Below are positions 1 through 9,100 of a stretch of DNA of 33,239 bases, one piece after another. The stretch is from contig JAGVYP010000067.1 of NCBI GenBank assembly GCA_018303205.1, positions 1-33,239 of the forward strand, in the 5' to 3' direction. A program made the translations under genes and the position numbers. Numbering within the stretch: position 1 is the stretch's first letter; each line of letters begins with the position of its first letter. The stretch is from Candidatus Woesearchaeota archaeon. GTDB taxonomy: Archaea > Nanobdellota > Nanobdellia > Woesearchaeales > JAGWAF01. Under the pieces are notes generated by a model. That model searched no databases. It saw only the letters and a program-made list of their open reading frames with translations, and was not told the origin of the DNA.

Positions 1-2746
1 TCTTATCTAAGAATCGATAGCGCAGCGAGTCCTTTTTTTGTTCTTTCTGAGCTTTTTCTAAGCCTCGCTGAATAACAAAAGATCCCAAGCTGTATCCTAT
101 AAAGTGGAGACGATCGTATTGGTCAAGATGGCCTTCTATTTCATCAATGAATTCTTCTGCAACACGATTAATATCTTTTCCCGTTGAGTATTCCAATACC
201 CAGATCTGTCCTGGTTGTTTACTATACTGAAAATCTGCTACGACGTACTCAAAGGTACTTGGCGAACTCATTAAGCCATGAATAAAGATATAAGCGTCTC
301 TTCCATTCTCGTATTGGTAGACTTGTTTTAATTTTGTTGCTTCGTAATCATAGGTTTGCTTTTCTAAAAATGAGGGTTTGCAGAGTGCACATTTGACTCC
401 GAGGGTTGCGAGGAGTATCTGATTATTTTCAGCATGAGTATTTAAGTCAGAAATGAAAACTTCAAGTACTCCTTCCTTTTCGTTAACATTACTTTCTAAG
501 AGGTTCCATTGATTCTCCTTGTAATAAAAGAGTCTGATGCTTCCTTCTTCAATACCTTCCTGTTGTGCATAAGGAAAGAGAATACGAGCAGGGATCATTC
601 CTTCTCTATTTTTTTCTATCGTAATAATTTTAGGTATTCCCACGATGCGCAGACTAGGATTAGCAGGCTGAGTGATGGTATGTTGAGGAATTTCAATAGT
701 TATCTTAAAGAAGGGAGGGATCCAACCTGTTAGTTCCATTTTTGTTCTTCCATGAGTGATGATACGCTGTTTTTCATTGATTTCAGTGCTCTCTTGAGTC
801 TGCTCTTCTTCCAAAATCAGATCTTGATCAGGAGTAAACAAGATGTCCTCTCTTTTTTCAAGTCTCTCACTTATGATCTTATGAATAGTACGATTCCCAC
901 ATTGTAAGTTTACAAAATCAGTTTCTTTCTTGGTGATCTCTGAACAGTAAATTCCAAAACAGCGCAGCATCTTAAGGTTGTCATAATTATCAGGTAAGGT
1001 AAATGTCACGTCAAGATATTCTGCCTGGCAGGTTAATTGAAATGGTCCTTTTATTATGGTATACCCTTCTGGAATGGTAACTCCTTCTGGCAACGTAATT
1101 TGTTGTGAGATCAAGTGGTGTAAGAGTGTGCCATTCAGCTGCATACAAGCTATATCCTGATCAGGGGTACTACTTTTTGGAGTTTCTACACGAGGAGGTG
1201 GAGGTGGTAAGGGAGGAAAGAAAGGACGTTGCAGAGGAACAACAACAGGGGGTTTTGTGGGTATGGTTGGAGTTTTAGGATTTCCTCCACCTCCTCCTGA
1301 TATGAGTCCTACTGTTGCCCGTATGCGATCTGTAACAGGACGATTATCACTGACATTGCCAGTAACATAATTGCTCAAGCCAGCACTGCTTGTTGCGTTA
1401 AAAGGAAGTTGAGTACCACTATCGCCATAATGATCTGCGTCAGTGTCAATAATCTCTACCAGTGTTATATTTCCCCAGTTATTTCCTCCACCACTGTTTC
1501 CGGTCACCGAATCATTGTAATTGTTATTTCCTAATGGGGTTCTATCGTCTGCAAGAATCGTGCTTCCTGTAAGAGTATTTAAGGCAAAAAGATTTCCATA
1601 ACCTGCACTTACTTGTAAACCCCTGCTTGTTGCAATTCCTGTGATAATATTGCTCGTGATGGTATTATTCTGTGTACTTGAACTAGTAATGTTTATCTGT
1701 GCTTCAGTATTATTGATAAAGGTATTGTTCTGAATAATGCTTCCGCTGGTGTTTACACCAAGAACAAGGCCTTCGTTATTATCTCGTAGTGTGTTATTAA
1801 TAATTCTATTAGTTCGTAGGGGAGGAACATTATTTCCTAGATTATTCATGGTTATTCCATGCTCGGTATTGTTAAAAAAGGTGTTATTGAGGATGGTATT
1901 GTTGTCTCCCTCAAGAGTAAGACCATGTCGTGTGCTATTGCTGATACTATTATTTTCAAAAGTGATGTTACTCTCTCTGAGGAGAACACCATCTTGGGTT
2001 GTGTTTGTAATGATGTTATGACGGATAATATTGTTATCCCCGATGATGGAGAGTCCTGTAGAAATGGTTATTCTTCCATTATGGAGTATAATGTTTTGAT
2101 TAATTGTACTATTTTCTATGTCTATGACTATTCCACCAAGAGCATTACTTGTTATAGTGTTATTACGAATAGTCCATCCTGATCCTTGTTTGGGTTCTGC
2201 AATACTTGATCCAATGCCACTCTCATTCTGTGATTGCGTAATTGTATTATGATTGATGATAACATTATCTTGACCATTTTCAAAAGAAATTTGTTGTGGA
2301 GGTGAAGTCGACCTACCATTCATAATTATAATATTATCTGTAATGTTTGTTCTTGCTGAGCCATTATTCAGGATAGCTGCTCTGCTGTTATTGGAAATGG
2401 AATTGTTCAAGAGAGTAATGTTTTGACTTACAGAAATAAAAGTTCCATTGCTATTATTTCGAATGATGTTATGACTTATCGTATCCCTTAATTCATTGTA
2501 GAGGTGGATTCCATTCCCTTGATTGTCTTCTATGGTACTTTGGGTAATGACACTATCTGTGTTACTATTGGTCAAAAAGATTCCTGAACTCGTGTGATTT
2601 CGTAAGGTATCATTTAATGCGGTAAACTGGGTTACATTTTCTACTCTTATTCCTGTTGTAAAGCTTTGAATAACACAATGCTGTACTGTCAGTGATGGTA
2701 ATACAGGCTCTATCCGTACTTTGTGAGAGATTCGTGGGAATCGTTC
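1..2746 (-). CDS. C-terminal part of beta-helix surface protein with alpha/beta-hydrolase domain (frameshifted, runs off left edge)
   Basis: This minus-strand frame stays open from a stop codon at 2747-2749 to the window edge and has no convincing start of its own. It continues the protein begun at 5081 in another frame. In order it shows: NosD/pectate-lyase-type beta-helix coils rich in N-N-T and N-x-S/T (about 2690-1400); a G- and P-rich linker containing a PPPPPP run (about 1300-1190); beta-sandwich-like sequence with two cysteine pairs; a short module containing SIRLFYYKENQW (about 560-510), related to modules in the giant gene; and an alpha/beta-hydrolase domain. The hydrolase has an oxyanion-type HG (codons 275-280) and a nucleophile elbow GYSLG (83-97, Ser codon 89-91), as in esterases, lipases and PGAP1-like enzymes. 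The catalytic Asp and His would lie outside the window. It is probably secreted and heavily N-glycosylated. The substrate is unknown. Confidence 0.75.
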
Positions 2747-5081
2747 CTATGATATTATGCGTTGTAATGCTGTCCCCACACAATAGCGTTTGGGGTGCTT
2801 GATCATGTACTGAACCTGTTACATTACCATTGTTTGTTCTGTTGTAAGGATACTCTGTTCCTCTATCTCCCCAGCCATTTGCATTTGCATCTTGAATGTC
2901 TAAGGTAATCACGTCATCCCAGAAATTTCCTTGTCCTATGGTTCCGACTGTTCCGTTCCAGTAATTTCCACCATTATTATCACGAGCGTGCATGCTCTTG
3001 CTTCTTCTGAATATATTATGAAATATTGTTGTATTTGCTGCACCCGGTGTTCCTGGAAGGTCAATTCCTATACTGTTATCTAGGAACGTATTATTTTTTA
3101 TCGTGTTGTTCTGTGAATTGCTTCCTGAGCCAATAAAAAGCCCCGTACTGGTATTCTGGATCGTGCTTCTTTCTACGGTGTTATAACTGCTTCCTGTGAT
3201 AAGAATAATACCTTGGTTACTGACATTGTTGATTGCATTTTGAGTAATATTATTGTTGTTTCCTGTAATATGAATTCCGATACCGTTGAGATTTCTAGCT
3301 GTGTTATTCAAAAAGGTACTATTGGATGCGGAGAAAGCATTGACCGTTACAGTTCCTATTCCATCAACCCATTCTTTTATCGTACAATGCTGTATCGTGA
3401 TATTATTCAATGAAGCGGTGTGTTCTATACCCACTGAGTTAGTTGAATGATTTCCTTCAAGAGTGTTGCTTTGACAATCAATGATGAGATTATTCTGGTT
3501 TATGCCTAAACAATAATTGTATCCTGCAGTGCGATTTAAGCTTTGAGTGATATTGGTATTGAGATTGAGCTTTGATCCGCAAATTAAGGAAACATTAAAT
3601 CCATCGACAGCACTTAATACTTCCCCATTTGCATAGCAGCTTGTGTTAAAAGCAAACCCTCCTGAAATATTAAAGCTTCTCGTGAACTGATGAAGTTGTG
3701 TTGTTGCATTAAAGGTCATTGTTTTGGCATTGTTGAAAGTTCCTGTGTGATTAAAGCTAATGTTACATGCTCCATTGGTGCTATTAGCTGATAATCCACT
3801 TGCATTGGTAAAATTTGCAAAAAAGGTAACATTGATTCCTACAGGCAAAGGATTGCTTCCTGCTTCAGAATCGCTTGAATCATAAATAGTAAGATTAGAA
3901 GCAGCACCCACTGCGTATGCTGTAAAATGGTTAACAGTAAAGGTATAGGTATTTCCATTATCTACCAAAGGAATACCTGTTTGCTCCCAAAGTGGACAAA
4001 ATCCAGTTGTGAGATCATAATTTTCACATCTTAGCACTCCTGGATTGTCAATTTCCCTTGTCTTTTCTACAGTAATAATTGTTTGTTCTACATCGATATT
4101 TTCAACAGCGAAGATAGCGCTTCCTATTCTTTCATCGGTGACGTAGTCTATTTGGGTATCAATGCTTGTTTCTGTTGCGCGCAATCCTTCTAGGGTTATG
4201 GTGTTCAGTTCTCCTGAGATGATTCCTATTTCTTCTATTTCGACATCAAACACTCCTTTTTCTATTTCTGTTTTTTTTATGTTGTCATTCTCTGCGCCAT
4301 TCAAGCTCAGATCAACGGTTGTTTTGAATACTTTTGTGGTTTCGAATGCCTTGTCTATTCTTAAGAGGATATTTTTTCTTACTGCGTCTATTCCATCACT
4401 TGCGATGAGAGTAAGGGGAATGAGTTTCTGTGTTTTTTCTGTTGTAAAAATAGTAAATCCGTCTTGGGTTACTTCCATGGTTATATCTTCGGGTGATGTT
4501 GCTAAGTAAGTGAGTTCATCATTATCTTTATCTTCCCAATAAGGTGGAAAAGAAAAGGTAAATTGTTCTCCTGATTTGATGTTGAATTCAGAGGGCCCTG
4601 TATAGGTAGGTGCGTTATTTTTATCTTTGCTGAGTTGGTATTTGAGTTTGGTGAGGGTTATGGTCGCATCTTTTGTTTCTATAAGTAACTGAGCGTAGAC
4701 TGGCATTTTATTTAAGCTGCAGCTTTCTTCGCAAACGTCAAGGAATGTTATTTCATTGCTCTCACCAAGCAACGAAGAATCAAGGATTAATTTTTTTTCA
4801 TTGTTTGCGTCTAACCAGATCTTTACATAGCCTCCTTCTTGTTTGTTGAGGTTTCCACTGATTTTTATTAAGCGTGGTGAGTCAGCAAATGCTAAGGCAT
4901 AAGTTGTTGATTCTGTAAAGGTTTGGTCTATTTCTTTTTGGTAGGATAGTTCTTTTGTTATCATTCCTGTGGGTGAAGAAATTTTGAGGAAGAGAGTTGC
5001 TCCTAAGAGGATTGTGATGATGATCCACGCTCCGTAGTGTATGTTTTTTTTCTTTTCCTGAGTTTCTTTTCCGATGTTCAT
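2610..5081 (-). CDS. Secreted beta-helix surface protein, N-terminal part (frameshifted)
   Basis: I place the start at 5081, not at the upstream Met at 5177. At 5081 the ATG overlaps the TGA of the preceding regulator (ATGA), and a basic stretch plus one hydrophobic segment (GAWIIITILLGATLFL) follows at once, giving a signal-anchor. After it come: a beta-sandwich module with the pattern F-L-D-V-C-E-E-S-C-S-L, also present in the 4592-residue protein; a cadherin/Ig-like domain ending in LTLIASDG; further Ig-like sequence; and NosD-like beta-helix coils with many N-x-S/T sequons. The frame ends in an unrelated basic tail (CYSKLYNRNKSRKCNPVYRIK) that is typical of out-of-frame reading, while the beta-helix continues in the frame that leads to position 1. 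The whole product would be an adhesin-like surface protein with a C-terminal hydrolase. Confidence 0.8.
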   Translation of the reverse strand: MNIGKETQEKKKNIHYGAWIIITILLGATLFLKISSPTGMITKELSYQKEIDQTFTESTTYALAFADSPRLIKISGNLNKQEGGYVKIWLDANNEKKLILDSSLLGESNEITFLDVCEESCSLNKMPVYAQLLIETKDATITLTKLKYQLSKDKNNAPTYTGPSEFNIKSGEQFTFSFPPYWEDKDNDELTYLATSPEDITMEVTQDGFTIFTTEKTQKLIPLTLIASDGIDAVRKNILLRIDKAFETTKVFKTTVDLSLNGAENDNIKKTEIEKGVFDVEIEEIGIISGELNTITLEGLRATETSIDTQIDYVTDERIGSAIFAVENIDVEQTIITVEKTREIDNPGVLRCENYDLTTGFCPLWEQTGIPLVDNGNTYTFTVNHFTAYAVGAASNLTIYDSSDSEAGSNPLPVGINVTFFANFTNASGLSANSTNGACNISFNHTGTFNNAKTMTFNATTQLHQFTRSFNISGGFAFNTSCYANGEVLSAVDGFNVSLICGSKLNLNTNITQSLNRTAGYNYCLGINQNNLIIDCQSNTLEGNHSTNSVGIEHTASLNNITIQHCTIKEWVDGIGTVTVNAFSASNSTFLNNTARNLNGIGIHITGNNNNITQNAINNVSNQGIILITGSSYNTVERSTIQNTSTGLFIGSGSNSQNNTIKNNTFLDNSIGIDLPGTPGAANTTIFHNIFRRSKSMHARDNNGGNYWNGTVGTIGQGNFWDDVITLDIQDANANGWGDRGTEYPYNRTNNGNVTGSVHDQAPQTLLCGDSITTHNIIGTIPTNLSQSTDRACITITDSTALCYSKLYNRNKSRKCNPVYRIK
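2690..2747 (-). other. Frameshift (probably with loss of some sequence) in the beta-helix gene
   Basis: The upstream frame reads ACITITDSTALC and then degenerates. The downstream frame reads LTVQHCVIQSFTTGIRVENVTQF, a normal beta-helix coil, from 2698 onward, and is closed upstream by TAG at 2747-2749. In the homologous segments of the giant gene, about 40 residues lie between the matching TSCLNITGPAVVTC and HVRIENCITINFTQGF. Here the gap is almost nil, so a deletion of part of a coil plus a frame change fits better than a single-base error. A true mutation, phase variation and misassembly are all possible. Confidence 0.7.
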
Positions 5082-5566
5082 AGTGTTTTGAGGAGTTTTG
5101 AATAGAGGTACTCTGCTCCTTGGAGTATTTGCATGTTTTTGAGTGTCATGTTTTGCTTGCTTATTTCTGCAATCCATTCATAAACAGTCATCATTTCAAT
5201 TTCTTGGTTGTTGATGGTTATTTTTTTATTTTCTTTGGTTTCTGTGATCGCGGTAAGATTGTTTTTGAAGAGAACAAGCGCAAAACTCTGTTGTATCCTG
5301 TTTTTTCTTCTTTCATCATTTTTTGTTTCTTCGTATGCTGCAAGGCTTAACATGCTAATCGTTTCAGGAAGGGGATTAAGGCTGATCACGCAGACGTTTC
5401 CATATTTTTGTTTTTTGAGAAATTCCTTTTTTAAGAGTTCTTCTACGGTACGATGTGTTGCGTTATAGGATAATTTTGCTTTTTTGCTTAATTCCCTGAT
5501 CGTACATTCCAGAGTGGGTTGTCTAGCAAAAACTCTAAAAATTTCTTCTACAAAGTCGAAATTCAT
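5078..5566 (-). CDS. Winged-helix transcriptional regulator with degenerate nucleotidyltransferase-like tail
   Basis: This 162-residue cytosolic protein has an N-terminal winged helix (residues about 1-65, with TIRELSKKAKLSYNATHRTVEELLKKEFL as helix-turn-helix and wing). A C-terminal half (FALVLFKNNL ... MMTVYEWIAEISKQNMTLKN ... GAEYLYSKLL) resembles the last helices of archaeal wHTH-MNT nucleotidyltransferases. The G-S-x(n)-D-x-D catalytic motif is absent, so if that ancestry is right it is an inactive derivative; this is inference. Its stop overlaps the start of the beta-helix surface gene (ATGA), so the two are translationally coupled. A perfect-arm dyad touches its own start codon and a second one lies upstream of its TATA box, which suggests autoregulation. 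It is the best local candidate to control the surface genes. Confidence 0.7.
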   Translation of the reverse strand: MNFDFVEEIFRVFARQPTLECTIRELSKKAKLSYNATHRTVEELLKKEFLKKQKYGNVCVISLNPLPETISMLSLAAYEETKNDERRKNRIQQSFALVLFKNNLTAITETKENKKITINNQEIEMMTVYEWIAEISKQNMTLKNMQILQGAEYLYSKLLKTL

Positions 5567-5568
5567 AT

Positions 5569-5584
5569 TATCTTAAATTAGATA
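5569..5584. promoter_or_regulatory. Dyad operator TATCT-N6-AGATA at the regulator start
   Basis: TATCTTAAATTAGATA forms two perfect 5-bp arms separated by 6 bp; the pairing extends to 7-bp arms over 5567-5586. It lies directly in front of the ATG (5566) and over the transcription start predicted from the TATA box at about 5603-5611. A bound protein here would block initiation. The same arms and spacing recur at 5653-5668. Confidence 0.55.
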
Positions 5585-5602
5585 ATGATATCTAAAATAG
5601 CT

Positions 5603-5612
5603 CTTTATAAAG
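5603..5612 (-). promoter_or_regulatory. BRE/TATA promoter of the winged-helix regulator
   Basis: On the coding strand AAACC-TTTATAAAG is a good archaeal BRE/TATA. A start about 26 bp downstream falls near 5580, giving a leader of roughly 15 nt before ATG 5566. The dyads at 5569-5584 and 5653-5668 flank it on both sides. Confidence 0.55.
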
Positions 5613-5652
5613 GTTTCTCTTTTATTCTTTTGTCTATGTTTTTTTTGTTTAT

Positions 5653-5668
5653 TATCTAAATTTAGATA
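5653..5668. promoter_or_regulatory. Perfect palindrome TATCTAAATTTAGATA, second regulator operator
   Basis: This 16-bp perfect palindrome has the same TATCT/AGATA arms and 6-bp spacing as the site at 5569-5584. It is about 45 bp upstream of the regulator TATA box. A further half-site (TATCTAAA) starts at 5588 between the two. Two spaced sites around one promoter suggest cooperative autoregulation. Confidence 0.5.
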
Positions 5669-5680
5669 GATAAAGAAAAA

Positions 5681-5697
5681 TGTTAGTCTATTTAACA
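5681..5697. promoter_or_regulatory. TGTTA-N7-TAACA dyad upstream of the regulator
   Basis: TGTTAGTCTATTTAACA matches the 17-bp dyad found five times in front of the giant surface gene (19938-20225). It is the only copy I found away from that cluster, and it links the two promoters. Confidence 0.5.
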
Positions 5698-5720
5698 ATT
5701 TTTTCTAAAAATTTATTTTT

Positions 5721-5850
5721 TGAAGCTGTACTGTCTTCTCGCATAGTTAACTCTTTTTTATAAGGTGCTGTCTTCCCGGATGGAGCAACCCCTGACAACG
5801 CACAGTATTCTTTTTGTCTCAATGCTCGACCTGAGGACAGTACAGCTTCA
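5721..5850. ncRNA. Long stem with internal hairpins: structured RNA or MITE-like inverted repeat
   Basis: An 18-bp stem (5721-5738 with 5833-5850, one G-U pair) encloses a shorter stem (5739-5744 with 5822-5829, 2-nt bulge). An inner hairpin pairs GTGCTGTC (5765-5772) with GACA and GCAC (5794-5803). The nested pairing suggests RNA, but terminal inverted repeats without an ORF would also fit a small mobile element; I see no target-site duplication. It lies between the 87-residue gene and the regulator, and the strand of transcription is unclear. No match to a known RNA family was recognised. Confidence 0.35.
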
Positions 5851-5891
5851 GATGATAGAACAGAATGTACTTATCGTATCTTATTTTTTAA

Positions 5892-6155
5892 CTACTCTTT
5901 CAAGAAAACTTCTTTTGTTGTGTATTTACACTTCCAATAATTCAAGAAATCATGTACTTCTTTTGCATATTTTTCTTCAACAAAAAGAACTGTTCTGCCC
6001 AATTGCTCAACCTGATATCTTTTTACGATTCCTGTTTTACCATCCCTTCCTTTGAGCGCATAATAAAAACGAATCTTATCTTTTTTCAGCAAATGCACGG
6101 TACTGTACATAAAGATAACCTGTTTTTTCATCTCTTCATCTTTTTTGTTCATCAT
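5892..6155 (-). CDS. Small basic protein of unknown function (87 aa)
   Basis: The frame opens at 6212, but I choose the ATG at 6155. It lies 4 nt after the TGA of the giant surface gene (6160-6162), is followed at once by a second ATG, and has a purine-rich GAAGAG stretch upstream. The product is small, charged and cytosolic (KKQVIFMYSTVHLLKKDKIR ... GIVKRYQVEQLGRTVLFVEE) with a mixed alpha/beta look, no signal peptide and no recognised domain. It is translationally linked to the giant gene, so it may act in its expression or export, but no function can be assigned. Confidence 0.55.
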   Translation of the reverse strand: MMNKKDEEMKKQVIFMYSTVHLLKKDKIRFYYALKGRDGKTGIVKRYQVEQLGRTVLFVEEKYAKEVHDFLNYWKCKYTTKEVFLKE

Positions 6156-6159
6156 AGCT

Positions 6160-9100
6160 TCATCTCTTCTTCCTACTTTTCTGCTGCTTTTCATCTTTCT
6201 TTTTCCAAACAAAGCGAGATGCTCCTACTACTTTTCCAAGAGGTCCTTCTTCATCGCCTCTAGCACTAAAAAGATAATTTGTCATGGTTACAAACACATT
6301 TGCAAGGATTGCGTAAAACAAGAGTTCACCACAGGCAAGATAAATAAAGATGAGAATGCCTGCATTTGCAGCCATGACTAAGTAAACTGTTTCTGTGTTA
6401 AACCATCTGCTTTTCTTAAATTCAAGGAAACCTCCCATAGTAACACCAATAATTAATAACAATCCCAATGCAAGAGTAATATACACAAGCCCCTTGGATA
6501 CTGCACAAGTAGGACCAGGAACTAAACGAAGTGGACGACGTTGCTCAAGTGCTTGTTCTTCTTCTGGAATGATTTCCTCAGGTACTTTTTCCTCTCTAGG
6601 TTCTCCTCGTACAGTGGTACCTGCTGCAGCAGCCTGGGAAACAGCCTTAGCCTGTGCTGGAGCTGAGGATTTTCCTGAGCCAGCACCGCCTCCCCCACCA
6701 GGTGTAGACTCTATATCTGTAGTAGTGTTTTGTGTTGCATTAGCAGAAATGTTATTTGTTCCATTAGTGACCGCTGTTACATTGTTTTCAAGAATTCTTC
6801 CTACTCCTGTTAGTACCCTTCCTGTTATGGTAATCGTTGTTGAGTTCTTTGCACTCATATTAAAAATCCAAGTGTTATTTCCACTGCTTGGAGAAGGTGT
6901 TGCATTGAGGAAGCTAAACCTGTCAGGATAAGACTCTGTTACGGTTACAGTTCTATTATCTTCACCCCTATTTCTTACAATAATTGTATAGGTAAGATCA
7001 TGACCAGGCAATACAGGATCAGGGGCATCAGTTTTTTCTATAGAAATATTCAATCTTACAACAGTAATGTTCGCACTGGTATTGGTTATGGTTGTTACAT
7101 TGGTACCATTAGAATAACTCGTATTAATCGTATTTATGATAACGGTTCCATTTCCAACTGTAGGAGTTACATTTACTGTAATATTAATACTCCTTGCTTG
7201 GCTTGCATTGACATCAAGAGTCCAATTGAGCTCTTGACCACTTTGGCTTGTAGGTGGGGGAGTTGCATTATGGAAAGTAGTACCAGAAGGAAGAGTATCA
7301 GTAATGTTTATTCCTTCAGCATCTCCTCCCGTGTTATTAATGATGATACTATAAATCAACGGATCTCCTGCTGTTGTTTGAAGTGGACCAACGGTTTTAG
7401 TAATCGATATATTGGGAGGTATTCTTCCGAAGGGAGTAAAGTTACTAAATGTCGTAATATTTCCACTGCTCACGATGTTATTTGCCGTATCAACAGTACT
7501 CGTGCTCAAACTTTCCCATGCGGCACTTGTAGTATTATAACGATGTGTTCTGATCGTATTTTCAACGACTCGTGTAGGAATATCTGCATCCGTATAAGTA
7601 AGGTTATAATCAATATACGCTCCGGCTGCTAGTGAGTTTATGGTGAGATTATGTCGTGGAAGACTAAACCTTCCTGTAGGATTAGTGATCGTTGCATCAT
7701 TGACATTAACTGACACTGCTGTAAGATGATGTGAACTGAAATTTTCAACAGAAAACATGCTCATTCCAGTAATGAGGTTATTGTCAGCTCCATCACTCAC
7801 ATTTAATTCAACTGAATTTGAAGCGTTCACATGATCATTGAGGAAAGTATTTCCATCTGCTGTTTCTAATCTGATTCCTTCAGAACTTGTGCTATTGGTA
7901 GTAATTCTATTGCTTACAAAATTATTGGTACTAGCCACTACTCCCAAATAAAGTCCAGGAGAGTTGCTTTGATTTGTTGTAATAATATTCTCACTGATAT
8001 TATTATTGGTAGCTTGTATTGTCATTCCTGTACCACTTACAAGGATGGTGTTATTAGCAATAACATTACTTCTTACTTGAGGACTACTTGATTGAAGATT
8101 AAATCCATTCGTGCTCGTTGCCATTCCTGTGATAGTGTTATTATTTATTTTATTATCATTTACAGCATTGAGAATAAATCCTGTTATGCTGCTTCCTGTG
8201 AGGGAGAGAGTATTTAGGAGGATACTGTTATTTGATGAAGAACTTAATACTTCAACTGCTTGTGTGCCTCCAGAGATCGTAAATGTATTTGAAGTAACAT
8301 TGTTTCCAACTGCAGTGTTTTCTATTCTTATTCCATCAGAACCTGTTGAGGTTATTGTATTTGAAAATATTCTGCTGCTGTCTACACCATTCAAGTAGAG
8401 AGCATAAGAATTGCTTGTTCCTGTAGAAATAGTATTATTGTGCACATCAATGCTTACACTACCTGAAGAAAGCGTTATTCCCTCACCACCGGTGACAGTA
8501 GTAATTCTGTTAAAGGAAATATTTCCTTCCCTCATGATAATATTCATACCATCTCCTCCGGATGAAGAAGTTGTTATGTTATTATAAGTAATATTAGTGG
8601 TATTACCGGTAAAGCGAATACCAATACCTGAAGTCGTGGTTATATTGTTATTATGAATCGTATCATTGATGCTGCTATTCGTAGTGCTTACAACACTTAT
8701 TCCCATTCCAGTTGTTGTTGCAATGATATTATCAGTGATCGTGTTATTGTTGATACCGTGGAAGTCAATACCATCACCTGATGTAGTAGTTATTCTATTA
8801 TTCGTAATCGTTTGACTTGGTGCTACCGTACTGCTTGCAAGAATACCATCTGCACTTGATCCTCGTGCAGTGATATTATTTGCTGTAATAGTATTAGCTC
8901 CTCCAGAATAAGATTCATATGCAATACCTTGGGAAGAAGAACCGGTAACTGTAATATTGTTATCTCTCACCATATTGCCTCTAGTATCTCCAAAGAATCT
9001 CAAAGCAAATCCTGTATTGACCGTAATGGTATTATTAGAAACAGTATTATAATCTGCATCTTGTTGGATACCAATAGCCGATCCGCTTACTGTAGTTGTT

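Noticed and set aside
5082-5177. Upstream Met at 5177 as start of the beta-helix surface gene
   Set aside because: It would prepend 32 polar residues before the signal-anchor and overlap the regulator gene extensively; the ATGA overlap at 5081 is the better start.
6156-6212. Start at 6212 for the small gene after the giant gene
   Set aside because: It would overlap 53 bp of the giant gene; ATG 6155 lies just after the giant gene's stop.
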